DNA of 64,000 bases from Streptomyces albicerus (GCF_008905045.1 NZ_VWMY01000018.1:123427-187426), one strand, 5' to 3'. Positions 23,481-32,873 are shown, numbered from the stretch's first letter. Notes: generated by a model from the letters alone, not told the origin. Program-made: numbers and translations.

Positions 23481-24389
23481 TCAGGCTTTCGCGAAGGCCG
23501 CCACGACGATGTCGGCGAGGAGGGCACCCGCCGTGCCGTCCGGGTCCAGGTCGGGGTCGTAGATGGTGACGTTGAAGCCGACGCAGCTCGGGGAGCGCAC
23601 CAACGGCCGCAGCAGCGCGATCAGTTCGTCGGGCAGCAGCCCGTCGGGGTCGGGGCTGTCGACGGCCGGCATCACGGACGGGTCGAGCACGTCGGCGTCG
23701 AGATGCACCCAGAAGCCGTCCAGATCCGGCACTTCGAAGGTCTGGGCGGTGACCTGGGCCAGGTCCGCCGGACCCCACTCACGCACATCACCGACCGTGA
23801 CCGTGGGGATCTTCAACGCGGCAAGCTCGGCCCGCTCGTCCTCGAAGTAGTCACGGATCCCGAAGAACCGTACGTCCTCGTCGCGCAGATAGGGCTTCAG
23901 CCCCTCCATGTCCGTCAGGTCCTCCTGCCCGCGCCCGGTCGCCAGGGCCACCTCTTCCCCACCGGCCGCGCCGATCCGGTCGGAGTTGCCGGGGTGCCGG
24001 AAATCCGGCGAGGCGTCCACCGCCGCGAGCCCGTACCGCCCGATGCGGCGCAGCGCGAGCGAGGCGCCGAGCTGGATGGAGCAATCGCCGCCCAGGACGA
24101 CGGGCAGCTCCCCGGCCCGGACATGGCCCTCGATGCGGTGGGCGAGCTTGCGGGTGTACGCGGCGATCGCGGCGGCGTTGAAGACACCGTCGCCCTCCTG
24201 CCAGTCACCGCGGTCGTAGCGCGGCGGTACGACCACGCCGCCCTCCAGAGCGTGCAGCCTCCGCACGATCCGCTGCTCACGAAGGGCGCCGGCGAGCTTG
24301 TAGCAGCCCGGCACGGTGCCCGGGGCCGGCGGGCGAAGACCCAGGTTCGACGGGGCGTCCAGGACGACAAGATTCCGCATGGGACTCAT
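23481..24389 (-). CDS. Arginase/agmatinase-fold protein with altered metal ligands
   Basis: 302 aa with the ureohydrolase fold: a VVLGGDCSIQLG motif, AAVDASPDFRHP and HLDADVLDP. In true arginases the first two motifs are GGDHS or GGNHS and DAHxD, whose His residues bind manganese. Here position 103 is Cys and position 127 is Ser. The Asp ligands D125, D129, D231 and D233 remain. The enzyme may use one metal, another substrate, or be inactive. The ATG at 24389 overlaps the stop of the GNAT gene (ATGA), so the two are co-translated. Confidence 0.8.
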   Translation of the reverse strand: MSPMRNLVVLDAPSNLGLRPPAPGTVPGCYKLAGALREQRIVRRLHALEGGVVVPPRYDRGDWQEGDGVFNAAAIAAYTRKLAHRIEGHVRAGELPVVLGGDCSIQLGASLALRRIGRYGLAAVDASPDFRHPGNSDRIGAAGGEEVALATGRGQEDLTDMEGLKPYLRDEDVRFFGIRDYFEDERAELAALKIPTVTVGDVREWGPADLAQVTAQTFEVPDLDGFWVHLDADVLDPSVMPAVDSPDPDGLLPDELIALLRPLVRSPSCVGFNVTIYDPDLDPDGTAGALLADIVVAAFAKA

Positions 24390-24931
24390 GTTCGAATCAT
24401 ATCGGCGGTGATGGCCCAGCGTTCGTGGTCCCGCCAGGCCCCGTCGATGTAGAGGAACTCCGGCGAGAAGCCCTCGAGCCGGAAGCCGCAACGCCGGGCC
24501 AGCGCGATCGAGGCGGCGTTTCCCGGCTGCACATTGATCTCCAGCCGGTGCAGACCGAGCCTGCCGAACGCGTACCGGACGACCAGATCGAGCCCCTCGC
24601 TCATGAGCCCGCGCCCGGCCGCGTGCGCGAACGCCCCGTAACCCAGCGCCCCGCACAGAAAGGCACCCTCGACGATGTTGTTGACGTTGATGAACCCGGC
24701 GATCCCCCCGCCGTCCTTCTCGCACACCAGGAACCCGGCCTTCGTCGGATCCTCGATCAGCCGCCCCGCGTACGAGGAGTAGGCGGCGGTGCTGGTCGGC
24801 GGGAAGAGCCAGGGCTGGTGCAGTTGCTTGCTCTCGCGCACCCGGGCGGTGAACTCGGCGCCGTCCTCGTGGGTGTAGTGGCGTATGCCCACGCGCGGGC
24901 CTTCTGCGAGGTACTCGGTGGTGCCATGCAT
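24386..24931 (-). CDS. GNAT N-acetyltransferase (RimJ/RimL-like)
   Basis: 181 aa. The acetyl-CoA site is seen in GYGAFAHAAGRGLMSEGLDL, followed by FGRLGLHRLEINVQPGNAASIALARRCGF in pieces, typical of ribosomal-protein alanine acetyltransferase-like members. The substrate is unknown. It sits in a minus-strand set LapA-like - GNAT - arginase-fold and overlaps the latter by 4 nt. Start MHGTTEYLAEGPRVGIRHY fits the family. Confidence 0.85.
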   Translation of the reverse strand: MHGTTEYLAEGPRVGIRHYTHEDGAEFTARVRESKQLHQPWLFPPTSTAAYSSYAGRLIEDPTKAGFLVCEKDGGGIAGFINVNNIVEGAFLCGALGYGAFAHAAGRGLMSEGLDLVVRYAFGRLGLHRLEINVQPGNAASIALARRCGFRLEGFSPEFLYIDGAWRDHERWAITADMIRT

Positions 24932-24952
24932 CCCGTCACCGTACGCGGCCCG

Positions 24953-25225
24953 TCATCCTCGCCGCTTCATGAAATACGCCCCGCACAGCGCCCCGATCAC
25001 CGCCGTGCCGAGCAGCGCCATCCACAGGGGCATGGTGACCTCGGGAATCAGCAGGCGGATCTCGGTGGTCCGGGTGTTCTCGAAGATGAAGATCAGAGCG
25101 AGAACGGCCAGCGCGACGACGGCGACCCGGCCGGGGGTCATCAGATCCCTGACGCCGGTCCGGCCGCCGCTCCTGACGCCGGTCCTGCCGCCGCCACTGC
25201 CGCTCCGCGAGGTCTTCGGGCTCAT
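24953..25225 (-). CDS. LapA/DUF1049-domain membrane protein
   Basis: 90 aa. A Gly/Arg/Ser-rich N-terminus (about 28 residues, with the repeat RTGVRSGGRTGVR) precedes two transmembrane segments: VAVVALAVLALIFIFENTRT and PLWMALLGTAVIGALCGAYF, then a basic end. FENT between the helices is the LapA-domain signature. In Gram-negatives LapA helps LPS assembly; in Streptomyces the role is unknown. It is 21 nt upstream of the GNAT gene. Region 25226-25369 shows nothing beyond a short direct repeat (ACAGACATC x2). Confidence 0.8.
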   Translation of the reverse strand: MSPKTSRSGSGGGRTGVRSGGRTGVRDLMTPGRVAVVALAVLALIFIFENTRTTEIRLLIPEVTMPLWMALLGTAVIGALCGAYFMKRRG

Positions 25226-25369
25226 GCGATCAGGATGGGCTCAGGAGCGGGGGTCACGCGCGGTGAGCGGTTCCTCCGGGTGAGGCATGGGGCCGCCGGA
25301 GTGACCCACGGGCGCCTCACGGCCTCAGGGTTCCCACAGACATCACAGACATCACAGTCGTCCCGGGTG

Positions 25370-26305
25370 TCACGCCAGCGCCGGCGCGTCCAGCGTCAAC
25401 GTCCCCGTCCCCGTCCCCGCCCCCGCGTCCAGCTCCGCCCGCACCCCGAACGGAATCGTCAGCGCCCCTTCGCAGTGCCCGAAGCCGAACTCCTCGACGA
25501 TCGGCACCCCGAGTCCGCCGAGCCGGTCGAGGACGAGCGCCCGCACCCGGTCGTACGTGTCGCACCGCTCCCAGGAGCCGAGCAGGACCCCGGCGATCCC
25601 GTCGAGCCAGCCCGCGCGCAGGAGTTGGGTGAGGTAGCGGTCCAGGCGGTACGTCTCCTCGCCCACGTCCTCCAGGCAGAGGAGCCCGCCGCGCGCCGAG
25701 GTCCTGGCGTGCGGTGTGCCGAGTTCGGCGGCGAGCAGGCACAGGCAGCCGCCGAGGAGGACTCCCCGGGCCCGGCCCGGGACCAGCGCGCGTCCGCCCG
25801 ACGCGATGGTCCGTACGGACTCCGGTTCGAAGAGGGTCGCCCGGAGATGTTCCTGGGCCCGCGCGTTCTTGATGAAGTCGACGCCCGCGGCCATCGGCCC
25901 GTGCAGCGTCACAAGGCCCAGCCGTGTCGCGAACGCCTCGTGCAGGGCTGTGATGTCGCTGAAGCCCAGGAACACCTTGGGGCCCGCCGCCCGCATCGCA
26001 TCCCAGTCGAGCAGTTCGACCATGCGCTGTACGCCGTACCCGCCGCGGGCGCACAGCACCGCGTCCACGGTGGGATCGCACCAGGCGGACTGGAGGTCGG
26101 CGGCCCGGTCGGCGTCCGTGCCCGCCAGGTAGTCGAACTCTCCGTGCCGGTCCAGGACATGGGGCCCCACGACCGGGTCCAGGTCCCAGCCGCGCAGGGT
26201 GTCGAGGCCCGCCTGGAGGCGCTCCTCGGGCACGGGCCCGCTGGGCGCGACGACGGCGACACGGGCGCCGGGAGCCAGCCGCCGGGGTCTTACGAGTTCC
26301 TTCAC
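25370..26305 (-). CDS. LD-carboxypeptidase (peptidase S66)
   Basis: 311 aa. The Ser-Glu-His triad is visible: FLGFSDITALHEAF (Ser), CLEDVGEETYRLDR (Glu) and FGFGHCEGALTIPFG (His). The N-terminal VAVVAPSGPVP is also typical. S66 enzymes cut the L,D bond in murein tetrapeptides or process microcin-like peptides. The GTG start at 26305 overlaps the S9 peptidase stop (GTGA), so the frame that continues upstream is not the real start. Fourth gene of a peptidase operon. Confidence 0.88.
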   Translation of the reverse strand: MKELVRPRRLAPGARVAVVAPSGPVPEERLQAGLDTLRGWDLDPVVGPHVLDRHGEFDYLAGTDADRAADLQSAWCDPTVDAVLCARGGYGVQRMVELLDWDAMRAAGPKVFLGFSDITALHEAFATRLGLVTLHGPMAAGVDFIKNARAQEHLRATLFEPESVRTIASGGRALVPGRARGVLLGGCLCLLAAELGTPHARTSARGGLLCLEDVGEETYRLDRYLTQLLRAGWLDGIAGVLLGSWERCDTYDRVRALVLDRLGGLGVPIVEEFGFGHCEGALTIPFGVRAELDAGAGTGTGTLTLDAPALA

Positions 26306-28296
26306 TTGGCGAGCTCCAGGGTGGGGATGCCGGGCGGATTCAGGCCGAAGACCTGGGCGTACAGGGAGAGTTCGGATTCCAGGACCCGCACCATCGTGTC
26401 GGCGCGCCGGAAGCCGTGGCCCTCGCCCTCGAAGGCGATGTAAGCGTGCGGCACCGGCCGCGCGCGCTCTTCCATCCTGGCGAGGAAGCGCTCGCACTGT
26501 GCGGGCGGGCAGATGACGTCGTCGAGGCCCTGAAGGAGCAGGAAGGGCGCGGTGACGCGGTCGGCGTGCTCGGTGGGCGAGCGCTCGGCGTACCGGCCGG
26601 GGACCTCGGCGAGCGGTCCGACGAGGCTTTCCAGGTACTGGGACTCGAAGTCGTGGGTCTCGCCGGTGCCCCAGCCCGCCAGGTCGAGGATGGGGTAGAG
26701 GATCGTCCCGCAGGCGTACACATCGGTGCTCACCAGCGAGGCGGCACTGGTCCAGCCGCCCGCGCTGCCGCCGCGGACGGCGAGCCGGTCGCGGTCGGCG
26801 GTGCCCTCCTCGGCGAGGGCGAGCGCCACGGCCGCGCAGTCCTCGACGTCCACGACACCCCACTGCTCGCGCAGCCGGTTGCGGTACTCGCGGCCGTGCC
26901 CGGTGGATCCGCCGTAGTTGACCTCGGCGACACCGATACCGCGCGAGGTGAAGTAGGCGATCTGCAGGTCGAGGACGAGCGGGGCGCGGCTCGTGGGGCC
27001 GCCGTGCGCCCAGACGACGTACGGCGGGAGTTCGTCGCCGGGGGCGACATGGCCGGGGTGGTGCGGCGGGTAGATGTGCGCGTGGATCTCGCGCCCGACG
27101 GGCCCGGTGAACGTACGGATCTGCGGTTCCGGGTAGTAGGCGGGGTCCACCGGGTCGTCGTGCGCGGCGCCGATGACACGGGCCCGGCCGGTACGGGCGT
27201 CCAGTTCGACGACCTCGTAGGCGCTGCGCGGGCTGGCGGCGATGGCGGCGACGCGGCTGCCGTCGACCGCGAGCGTGGGCGAGTACTCGGTCCACGGTCC
27301 GGCCGCGTCGACGACCTCGCCGGTCTCGGGGTCGAGGATGCCGAGCGCGGTGGCGCCCCGGCCGTGCACGACGGCGATCAGCCCGCTCTCCAGTGGCGCG
27401 AACCAGCGTCGGCCGATCGTCCACAGCGGCCCGCCGAACTCCTCCTCGCGCGGGCAGAGGGGCTCGGCCGGCCCGCTGTCGGAGGCACGGTAGAGGTTCC
27501 ACCAGCCGGTGCGGTCGCCGGCGTACAGGAGGGACCCGTCCGAGGCCCAGTCGACCTGGGCGATCGACTCGTCGAGGCCGCCCGCGACCGGCCGGGCCTG
27601 CCGCAGCGTTCCGTCGGGGGCCACGTCGGCGACCATCAGCTCGGTGCCGTCCCACGGCATCCGCGGGTGGTCCCAGGCGAGCCAGGCCGCGCGCAGCCCG
27701 TCGGGCGAGACCCGCGGCCCGGTGACGAACCGGTGCTGCGCGTCGGTGAGTTCGCGGACGGCGTCCCGGTCCTGCTCGGCCGAGCCGTTCAACGGGACCG
27801 CGGCGACGACCCGTCGGACGTCGGTCGGCCCGTCGCCGGTGAACTCCTCCAGTACGCACCAGACTTCGCCGAGCTCCAGGTGCAACTGCGGATCCACCCA
27901 CCGCAGTCCGCCGCCCACCAGCGACACGGGCGTGAGGGGCCGCGGTTCGCTGTCCGGGACGGCGGGCTCGTACGCGTACAGCCGCTGGTCGGCGAAGTTG
28001 ACGAAGACGACCAGCGGGCCGTCCGCACCGACCGCCCCGGTCCAGGGCTGTCCGCCGTACTCGATGACGCGGCTGCGGACGTTCCAAGGGGCGGGCAGCA
28101 CCGACTCCTCGGTCCTGTCGGCGCGCCGGCGCACCAGTGTGCGGCGGCCGCCCTCGGTGGGCCGGGGCTCGGTCCACCAGACCTCGGCGCCGACGAAGCC
28201 GACGTAATCGGGGTGTCCGTCGTGCGCGGCGGCGAGCGACGCGTCGATGGGCGAGGGCCAGGAACCGTAGGCCAGGGTCTGCACGATGTCCCCCAT
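26302..28296 (-). CDS. S9 family prolyl oligopeptidase/acylaminoacyl-peptidase-like
   Basis: 664 aa. The N-terminal two-thirds look like a beta-propeller (repeated blades such as GPRVSPDGLRAAWLAWDH and DWASDGSLLYAGDRTG). The C-terminal alpha/beta hydrolase domain has the nucleophile motif RGGSAGGWTSAASL, the acid in GLDDVICP and the His in EGEGHGFRR. No signal peptide is seen, so it is probably cytoplasmic. It would cleave short peptides. It follows the M20 gene by 6 nt and is coupled to the S66 gene. Confidence 0.88.
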   Translation of the reverse strand: MGDIVQTLAYGSWPSPIDASLAAAHDGHPDYVGFVGAEVWWTEPRPTEGGRRTLVRRRADRTEESVLPAPWNVRSRVIEYGGQPWTGAVGADGPLVVFVNFADQRLYAYEPAVPDSEPRPLTPVSLVGGGLRWVDPQLHLELGEVWCVLEEFTGDGPTDVRRVVAAVPLNGSAEQDRDAVRELTDAQHRFVTGPRVSPDGLRAAWLAWDHPRMPWDGTELMVADVAPDGTLRQARPVAGGLDESIAQVDWASDGSLLYAGDRTGWWNLYRASDSGPAEPLCPREEEFGGPLWTIGRRWFAPLESGLIAVVHGRGATALGILDPETGEVVDAAGPWTEYSPTLAVDGSRVAAIAASPRSAYEVVELDARTGRARVIGAAHDDPVDPAYYPEPQIRTFTGPVGREIHAHIYPPHHPGHVAPGDELPPYVVWAHGGPTSRAPLVLDLQIAYFTSRGIGVAEVNYGGSTGHGREYRNRLREQWGVVDVEDCAAVALALAEEGTADRDRLAVRGGSAGGWTSAASLVSTDVYACGTILYPILDLAGWGTGETHDFESQYLESLVGPLAEVPGRYAERSPTEHADRVTAPFLLLQGLDDVICPPAQCERFLARMEERARPVPHAYIAFEGEGHGFRRADTMVRVLESELSLYAQVFGLNPPGIPTLELAK

Positions 28297-28302
28297 ATTT
28301 CC

Positions 28303-29622
28303 CTAGGCCGTGCGCAAAAAGCGGTCGAGAACGCGGACGCCGAAGTGGAGCGCCTCGACCGGCACGCGCTCGTCGACCCCGTGGAAGAGGGCCTGGTAGT
28401 CGAAGCCCTCGGGGAGCTTCAGCGGCGCGAACCCGTATCCGGTGATGCCGAGGCGCGAGAACTGCTTGGCGTCCGTGCCGCCCGACATGCAGTACGGCAC
28501 GACATGCCCCTCGGGCGCGAACTCCTCCACGGCGGCACGCATGTTGGCGTACGTCGTCGAGTCCACCGGCGCCTGCAGGGCCACCTCACGGTGGTGGAAC
28601 TCCCACTCCACGTCCGGTCCGGTGAGCTGGTCAAGGGTCGCGCGGAACTCGTCCTCGGTGCCGGCCAGATAGCGCCCGTCGACGTGCGCGACGGCCTCCC
28701 CCGGAATCACGTTGATCTTGTAACCGGCGTTGAGCATGGTGGGGTTGGCGCTGTTGCGCACGGTGGCTTCGACGAGTGCGGCGGCGGGGCCGAGCTTGTC
28801 GAGGAGTCCGTCCACGTCGTCGAGATCGGGCTCGACTCCATACAGCGCGGCGAGTTCGGTGAGCGCCGCGCGGACCGTCGGGGTGAGCCGTACGGGCCAC
28901 TCGTGGGCGCCGATCCGCGCGATCGCCTCGGCGAGGCGGGTCACCGCGTTGGCGCGGTTCACCTTGGAGCCGTGCCCGGCCCGGCCGCGAGCGGTGAGCT
29001 TGAGCCAGCCGGTGCCGCGCTCACCGGCCGCGACGGGATACAGCTCGCGGCCGCTGCCGTCGTGGAAGGTGAACGCCCCCGACTCGCTGATGCCCTCGGT
29101 GCATCCCTCGAAGAGTCCCGGATGCTCGTCGGCGAGGAAGCCCGAGCCGTCCTCGGCGCTCGCCTCCTCGTCGGCGGTGAAGGCGATGACGAGGTCCCGA
29201 CGGGGGCGTACTCCGGCACGCGCCCACTGCCGTACGACCGCGAGGATCATCGCGTCCATGTTCTTCATGTCGACCGCGCCCCGGCCCCAGACGACTCCGT
29301 CACGGATCTCCCCGGAGAACGGGTGCACGCTCCAGTCCTCGGCCTGCGCCGGTACGACGTCCAGGTGACCGTGGACGAGCAGCGCGTCGGCTGACGGGTC
29401 GGTGCCCTCCAGGCGCGCGACGACGTTCGTACGCCCCTTGGTGCGCTCCAGGAGGGTCGGTTCCAGGCCTGCCTCGGCGAGCCGTGCGGCGGCGTACTCG
29501 GCGGCAGGCCGCTCCTGGCAGTCCCCGCCGCCGCGGTTGGTCGTGTCGATCCGGATGAGGTCGGAGGTGAACCGGACGACCTCGTCCAGCGCCTGCTCGT
29601 CGACCGTGCGCTCGTCAGCCAT
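28303..29622 (-). CDS. M20/M25/M40 family metallopeptidase or deacylase
   Basis: 439 aa from the ATG at 29622 (MADERTVDEQALDEVVRF). Zinc-ligand motifs are LLVHGHLDVVPA, WGRGAVDMKN, FTADEEASAEDGSG and SESGAF, with the terminal His in HGVDERVP. The insertion domain (GRAGHGSKVNRANAV) is the dimerisation lid. The family includes dipeptidases and acyl-amino-acid hydrolases; the exact substrate is unknown. It overlaps the M55 stop by 8 nt. Confidence 0.88.
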   Translation of the reverse strand: MADERTVDEQALDEVVRFTSDLIRIDTTNRGGGDCQERPAAEYAAARLAEAGLEPTLLERTKGRTNVVARLEGTDPSADALLVHGHLDVVPAQAEDWSVHPFSGEIRDGVVWGRGAVDMKNMDAMILAVVRQWARAGVRPRRDLVIAFTADEEASAEDGSGFLADEHPGLFEGCTEGISESGAFTFHDGSGRELYPVAAGERGTGWLKLTARGRAGHGSKVNRANAVTRLAEAIARIGAHEWPVRLTPTVRAALTELAALYGVEPDLDDVDGLLDKLGPAAALVEATVRNSANPTMLNAGYKINVIPGEAVAHVDGRYLAGTEDEFRATLDQLTGPDVEWEFHHREVALQAPVDSTTYANMRAAVEEFAPEGHVVPYCMSGGTDAKQFSRLGITGYGFAPLKLPEGFDYQALFHGVDERVPVEALHFGVRVLDRFLRTA

Positions 29623-30451
29623 ACGTCTCCTCCACGGCGGCCGAGACGATCGTGGTGACCGCCTTGAAAGTACGGATGCCCTCGTACATGGTCTGGCTGG
29701 TGTACGCCACCTTCCGCTCCCCGGTGCGCTCGACGCCCGGGACGACGGTGGCCGCCATCGCGAGGTGCTCGGCGTCGAATTCCAGGGCCACGGTGAAGGG
29801 GCCGGCCTGGGCGGGCTCGTGCCGCACCGCGAGCGGCACCGCCTCCTTGGCCGCCGCGCGGATGTCGGAGGCCGTACGCGCCGGTGTGCGGCACACGGCC
29901 GCGTACCGGGAGACATGGTCCTTGACGGCGACCTTCAGCGCCTCGGGGGCGTAGCCGAGCGCGTCCTCGCAGGCCACGTCGTCGCCGGTGACGAGGACGA
30001 CGGGGACGCCGTACTCGGCGACGACGTGCGCGTTGAGCAGGCCCTCGCTGGCGCGTTCGTCGTTGATCCAGACGCCGGTGATCGAGTTGGCGAGATAGGT
30101 GTGGGCGAGAACGCCTTCCATGCCCGCTCCCGCGTGGTAACCGACGAACGCGATGCCGTCGACGTCTCCGTGCTGCACGCCCTCCACCATCGACAGCGAC
30201 TTGTGCCGCCCGGTGAGCATCTGCGCCCGCTCGTCCAGTTCCTCCAGGAGCAGATTGCGCATGGTCCAGTGCGCCTCATTGATGAGGACCTCGTCGGCGC
30301 CGCCGTCGAAGAAGCCCAGGACCGCGGCGTTCACGTCCGAGGTGAACATCGTCCGGCACCGCTCCCACTGCGGTGTGCCCGGCAGCACGTCGGCCGGCCA
30401 GGTCACCCCGGTGGCGCCCTCCATGTCGGCGCTGATGAGGATCTTTACCAT
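29615..30451 (-). CDS. M55 family D-aminopeptidase (DppA-like)
   Basis: 278 aa, the usual DppA length. The N-terminus KILISADMEGATGV holds the zinc-binding Asp9/Glu11; later ligands lie in NEAHWTMRN and FVGYHAGAG. DppA-type enzymes form decamers and release D-amino acids from D-Ala-containing peptides. It is the first gene of the four-peptidase operon (M55-M20-S9-S66). AAACTGGAGCAT-type sequence gives only a moderate ribosome binding site. Confidence 0.88.
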   Translation of the reverse strand: MVKILISADMEGATGVTWPADVLPGTPQWERCRTMFTSDVNAAVLGFFDGGADEVLINEAHWTMRNLLLEELDERAQMLTGRHKSLSMVEGVQHGDVDGIAFVGYHAGAGMEGVLAHTYLANSITGVWINDERASEGLLNAHVVAEYGVPVVLVTGDDVACEDALGYAPEALKVAVKDHVSRYAAVCRTPARTASDIRAAAKEAVPLAVRHEPAQAGPFTVALEFDAEHLAMAATVVPGVERTGERKVAYTSQTMYEGIRTFKAVTTIVSAAVEETYG

Positions 30452-30497
30452 GCTCCAGTTGTATCGCAGTCCGGAGGCACCCCACAGGGCCGGGTGG

Positions 30498-32084
30498 TCA
30501 GCCGGACGAACCGACCGAAACCTTCACTCGGCCGTCGGCGTACTCCTTCTCCACGGTGATCGTGGTGCCGTCGAGGCCGGTGAAGACCGGGACGCCGGGC
30601 CGGGACGGGATCGTCGTCTCCACTCCGTTCATGTGGAAGGCGAGAGGGGAGGTGGGCCTGTGGCCGAAGGGCGCGTCGTAGGACTGGAGGCGGCCCCGGA
30701 TCACGGCCCCTGAGGTGTCGCGGGCGGGCTCGGCGTGTGCGTCGATCGGCAGGATCCGGCCATGACCGCCGTTCGCATGGGTTTTGTTGTCGCGGTACTT
30801 GGTGTTCCAGAACCAGATCAGGATGCCGGTCTCATAGTGCAGCCGCTCCTTGAATCTGGGACTCGCGGAGTGCCGACCCAGCTGGAACGGCCCCGACTTG
30901 AGGTACCTGTCCTCGCCCACGTACTGGCGGTTCTCGACGACGTAGTAGCGGGCGTTGCCTTTCGCGTCCGCGGGGAGCTTCACCAGGAGGGCTTCCTTGC
31001 CCGGCGTCGCGGAGTCCACCGACAGTGGGTTCAGGGTGACGGCAGAGGCGGTTGCGGCGGTGGAGGCATCGAAGGTCGCGTGGTCGAGCCAGCCGAGCCG
31101 GAGCTTGGCCCAGGCGCCCAAGTCACCCGGGTGGACGGCTAGTTCGTCCCCGTCGGAGAGCAGCGAACCCTGCGCCATGGCCGACCAGAAGCCGGTGGAG
31201 TTCTCGCCCCCGGAGGTGTCGTACAGATCGGGCAGGCCCAGGTCGTGGCCGTACTCGTGGGCGAGGGTGCCGAGTCCCCTGTTCTCGTTGGTCATTGTGT
31301 AGTCGTTGACCCAGATGCCCGAGTCGCCGACCTGACTGCCGCCGTCCTTGTTTCCGCCCGCCGGGCCGAGCGTGCCGGCGCCGGTCTGGAGGTGGCTGAC
31401 GGTGCCGCGGTGGGAGGCGATGGCGTCGGTGCCGTGGACGCCTCCGCCGTTGGTCTGCGACTCGCCCGCGAACATGAGCATCACGCGGTCGAGGTAGCCG
31501 TCCGGTTCGTCGAGGATCCCGTCCCGGTCGAAGTCGTTGCGGTCCCAAGTGTCGTAGGTGGCAAGGTACTTGGCCAGCGAGGCGGCAGTCCTGCCCGTGC
31601 CGCGCTGGTCCTCGTACCACTGGTTGAGGCCGTCGGTGACGAGCTGCTCGTTGCAGTAGTACGTCGAGATGGCCTTGCCGTTCTTCCGGCAGGCATCGGT
31701 GCCGTAGTGCGCGAGGGAGTGGCCGACGCGTGTCCAGTCGTGGACGGTGCCGGTGATCGAGTAGGCGCCGCTGGACTGCCGTCGGTAGTACGACCTGAGG
31801 GTGTCGCCCGTGCTGTCGGCGGTGCCGAAGATCTGCCGCTGGTAGTAGGCGCGGCTGTAATCCGGGGCCCACACCGTGGAGTTGTCGGTGCTGCGGTCGG
31901 GCTCGGGGATCTGGTTGTGCGCGTGGTCCGCGAACTCCACGGGCAGCACGAAGATCCGGTCCGTGGTCGGCAGTTCGCGGTCGGGCGCCCAGGTGGAGGC
32001 GGCCGCCTGGACCGCGTCACCGGAGGCATGGACAGCCAGTGCCGCGGCGACGGCGACCAGGGATCTTCGGATGCGCTTGCTCAA
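30498..32084 (-). CDS. Secreted M6-family metalloprotease (immune inhibitor A-like)
   Basis: 528 aa. The TTG start at 32084 is favoured because it gives a good signal peptide (SKRIRRSLVAVAAALAVHA, cleavage near AVQA-AAS) 8 nt behind GAGGA. The zinc site is LAHEYGHDLGLPDLYDT (about residue 280), with the M6-type downstream GFWSAMAQGSLL. Preceding PVEFADHAHNQIPEPD and SYYRRQSSGAYSITG match M6 domains. It is short compared with ~750-aa InhA proteins, lacking the C-terminal modules. Likely an extracellular protease. Confidence 0.88.
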   Translation of the reverse strand: MSKRIRRSLVAVAAALAVHASGDAVQAAASTWAPDRELPTTDRIFVLPVEFADHAHNQIPEPDRSTDNSTVWAPDYSRAYYQRQIFGTADSTGDTLRSYYRRQSSGAYSITGTVHDWTRVGHSLAHYGTDACRKNGKAISTYYCNEQLVTDGLNQWYEDQRGTGRTAASLAKYLATYDTWDRNDFDRDGILDEPDGYLDRVMLMFAGESQTNGGGVHGTDAIASHRGTVSHLQTGAGTLGPAGGNKDGGSQVGDSGIWVNDYTMTNENRGLGTLAHEYGHDLGLPDLYDTSGGENSTGFWSAMAQGSLLSDGDELAVHPGDLGAWAKLRLGWLDHATFDASTAATASAVTLNPLSVDSATPGKEALLVKLPADAKGNARYYVVENRQYVGEDRYLKSGPFQLGRHSASPRFKERLHYETGILIWFWNTKYRDNKTHANGGHGRILPIDAHAEPARDTSGAVIRGRLQSYDAPFGHRPTSPLAFHMNGVETTIPSRPGVPVFTGLDGTTITVEKEYADGRVKVSVGSSG

Positions 32085-32192
32085 CGTGCGTCCTCACTCG
32101 GGGGCGGCACTCAGGAGAGCATGCGGGTGCGGGCGGGGCGGGCTGCCGTGCAGCGTGTCGCCGTCGAGGTCACTCCTCGGTGGCGCCGGGGG

Positions 32193-32873
32193 TCACTCCT
32201 CGGCCGCCCACAACCCCCGTACGTGTCCGATGTGACGGGTCATGACAGTCCGTACCGCCTCCGCGTCGCGCGCGATGAGCGCGTCGAGGATCTCCAGGTG
32301 CTCCGCGGCGGAGTCCTCCAGACGACCCGCTTCGACCAGGGCCTGCAGGCCGTAGAGGCGGGAGCGCTTGCGGAGGTCGCGGACCACCTCGACCAGGTGC
32401 TCGTTGCCGGCGAGGGCGAGGAGGCCGAGGTGGAAGCGCATGTCCGCCTCGACGTGCGCGATGAGGTCACCGGTCGCGGCCGCCGTGACGCTCTCCCGCG
32501 CGGCCGGACGCAGTGCCTCCAGGGCGGCCGGGTCGGCGGTGGCGGCGAGTGCCACGGTCGTGGGGATCTCGATGAGCGAGCGGATGTGCGTGTACTCGTC
32601 GAGCTGTTTCTCGGAGACGGCCGTGACCCGGAAGCCCTTGTTGGGCACGGTGTCGACCAGTCCCTCCTTGGCGAGGTCGAGCAAGGCCTCGCGGACGGGC
32701 GTTGCGGAGACACCGAAGCGGGCGGCGAGGGTCGGCGCGGAGTACACCTCGCCCGGGCGCAGTTCCCCGGCGATCAGGGCGGCCCGCAGGGCGTCCGCGA
32801 CACGCTCGCGGTAGCTGGGCTTCTTGCCGCCCAGCGTGGGCAGGGCGGGGGTGCTGGTGCGCTGGGCGGGCAT
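32193..32873 (-). CDS. GntR/FadR-family transcriptional regulator
   Basis: 226 aa. The winged helix-turn-helix is at about 20-85 (VADALRAALIAGELRPGEVY, then LAARFGVSATPVREALLDLA). The FCD effector domain runs to the end, with metal-site-like His residues (EADMRFHLGLLALAGNEHL, and MTRHIGHVRGLW). It is the last gene of the hydroxyproline operon and probably its regulator, sensing hydroxyproline or a catabolite. The ATG at 32873 follows GGAGACCCTCCG-like sequence. Confidence 0.88.
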   Translation of the reverse strand: MPAQRTSTPALPTLGGKKPSYRERVADALRAALIAGELRPGEVYSAPTLAARFGVSATPVREALLDLAKEGLVDTVPNKGFRVTAVSEKQLDEYTHIRSLIEIPTTVALAATADPAALEALRPAARESVTAAATGDLIAHVEADMRFHLGLLALAGNEHLVEVVRDLRKRSRLYGLQALVEAGRLEDSAAEHLEILDALIARDAEAVRTVMTRHIGHVRGLWAAEE

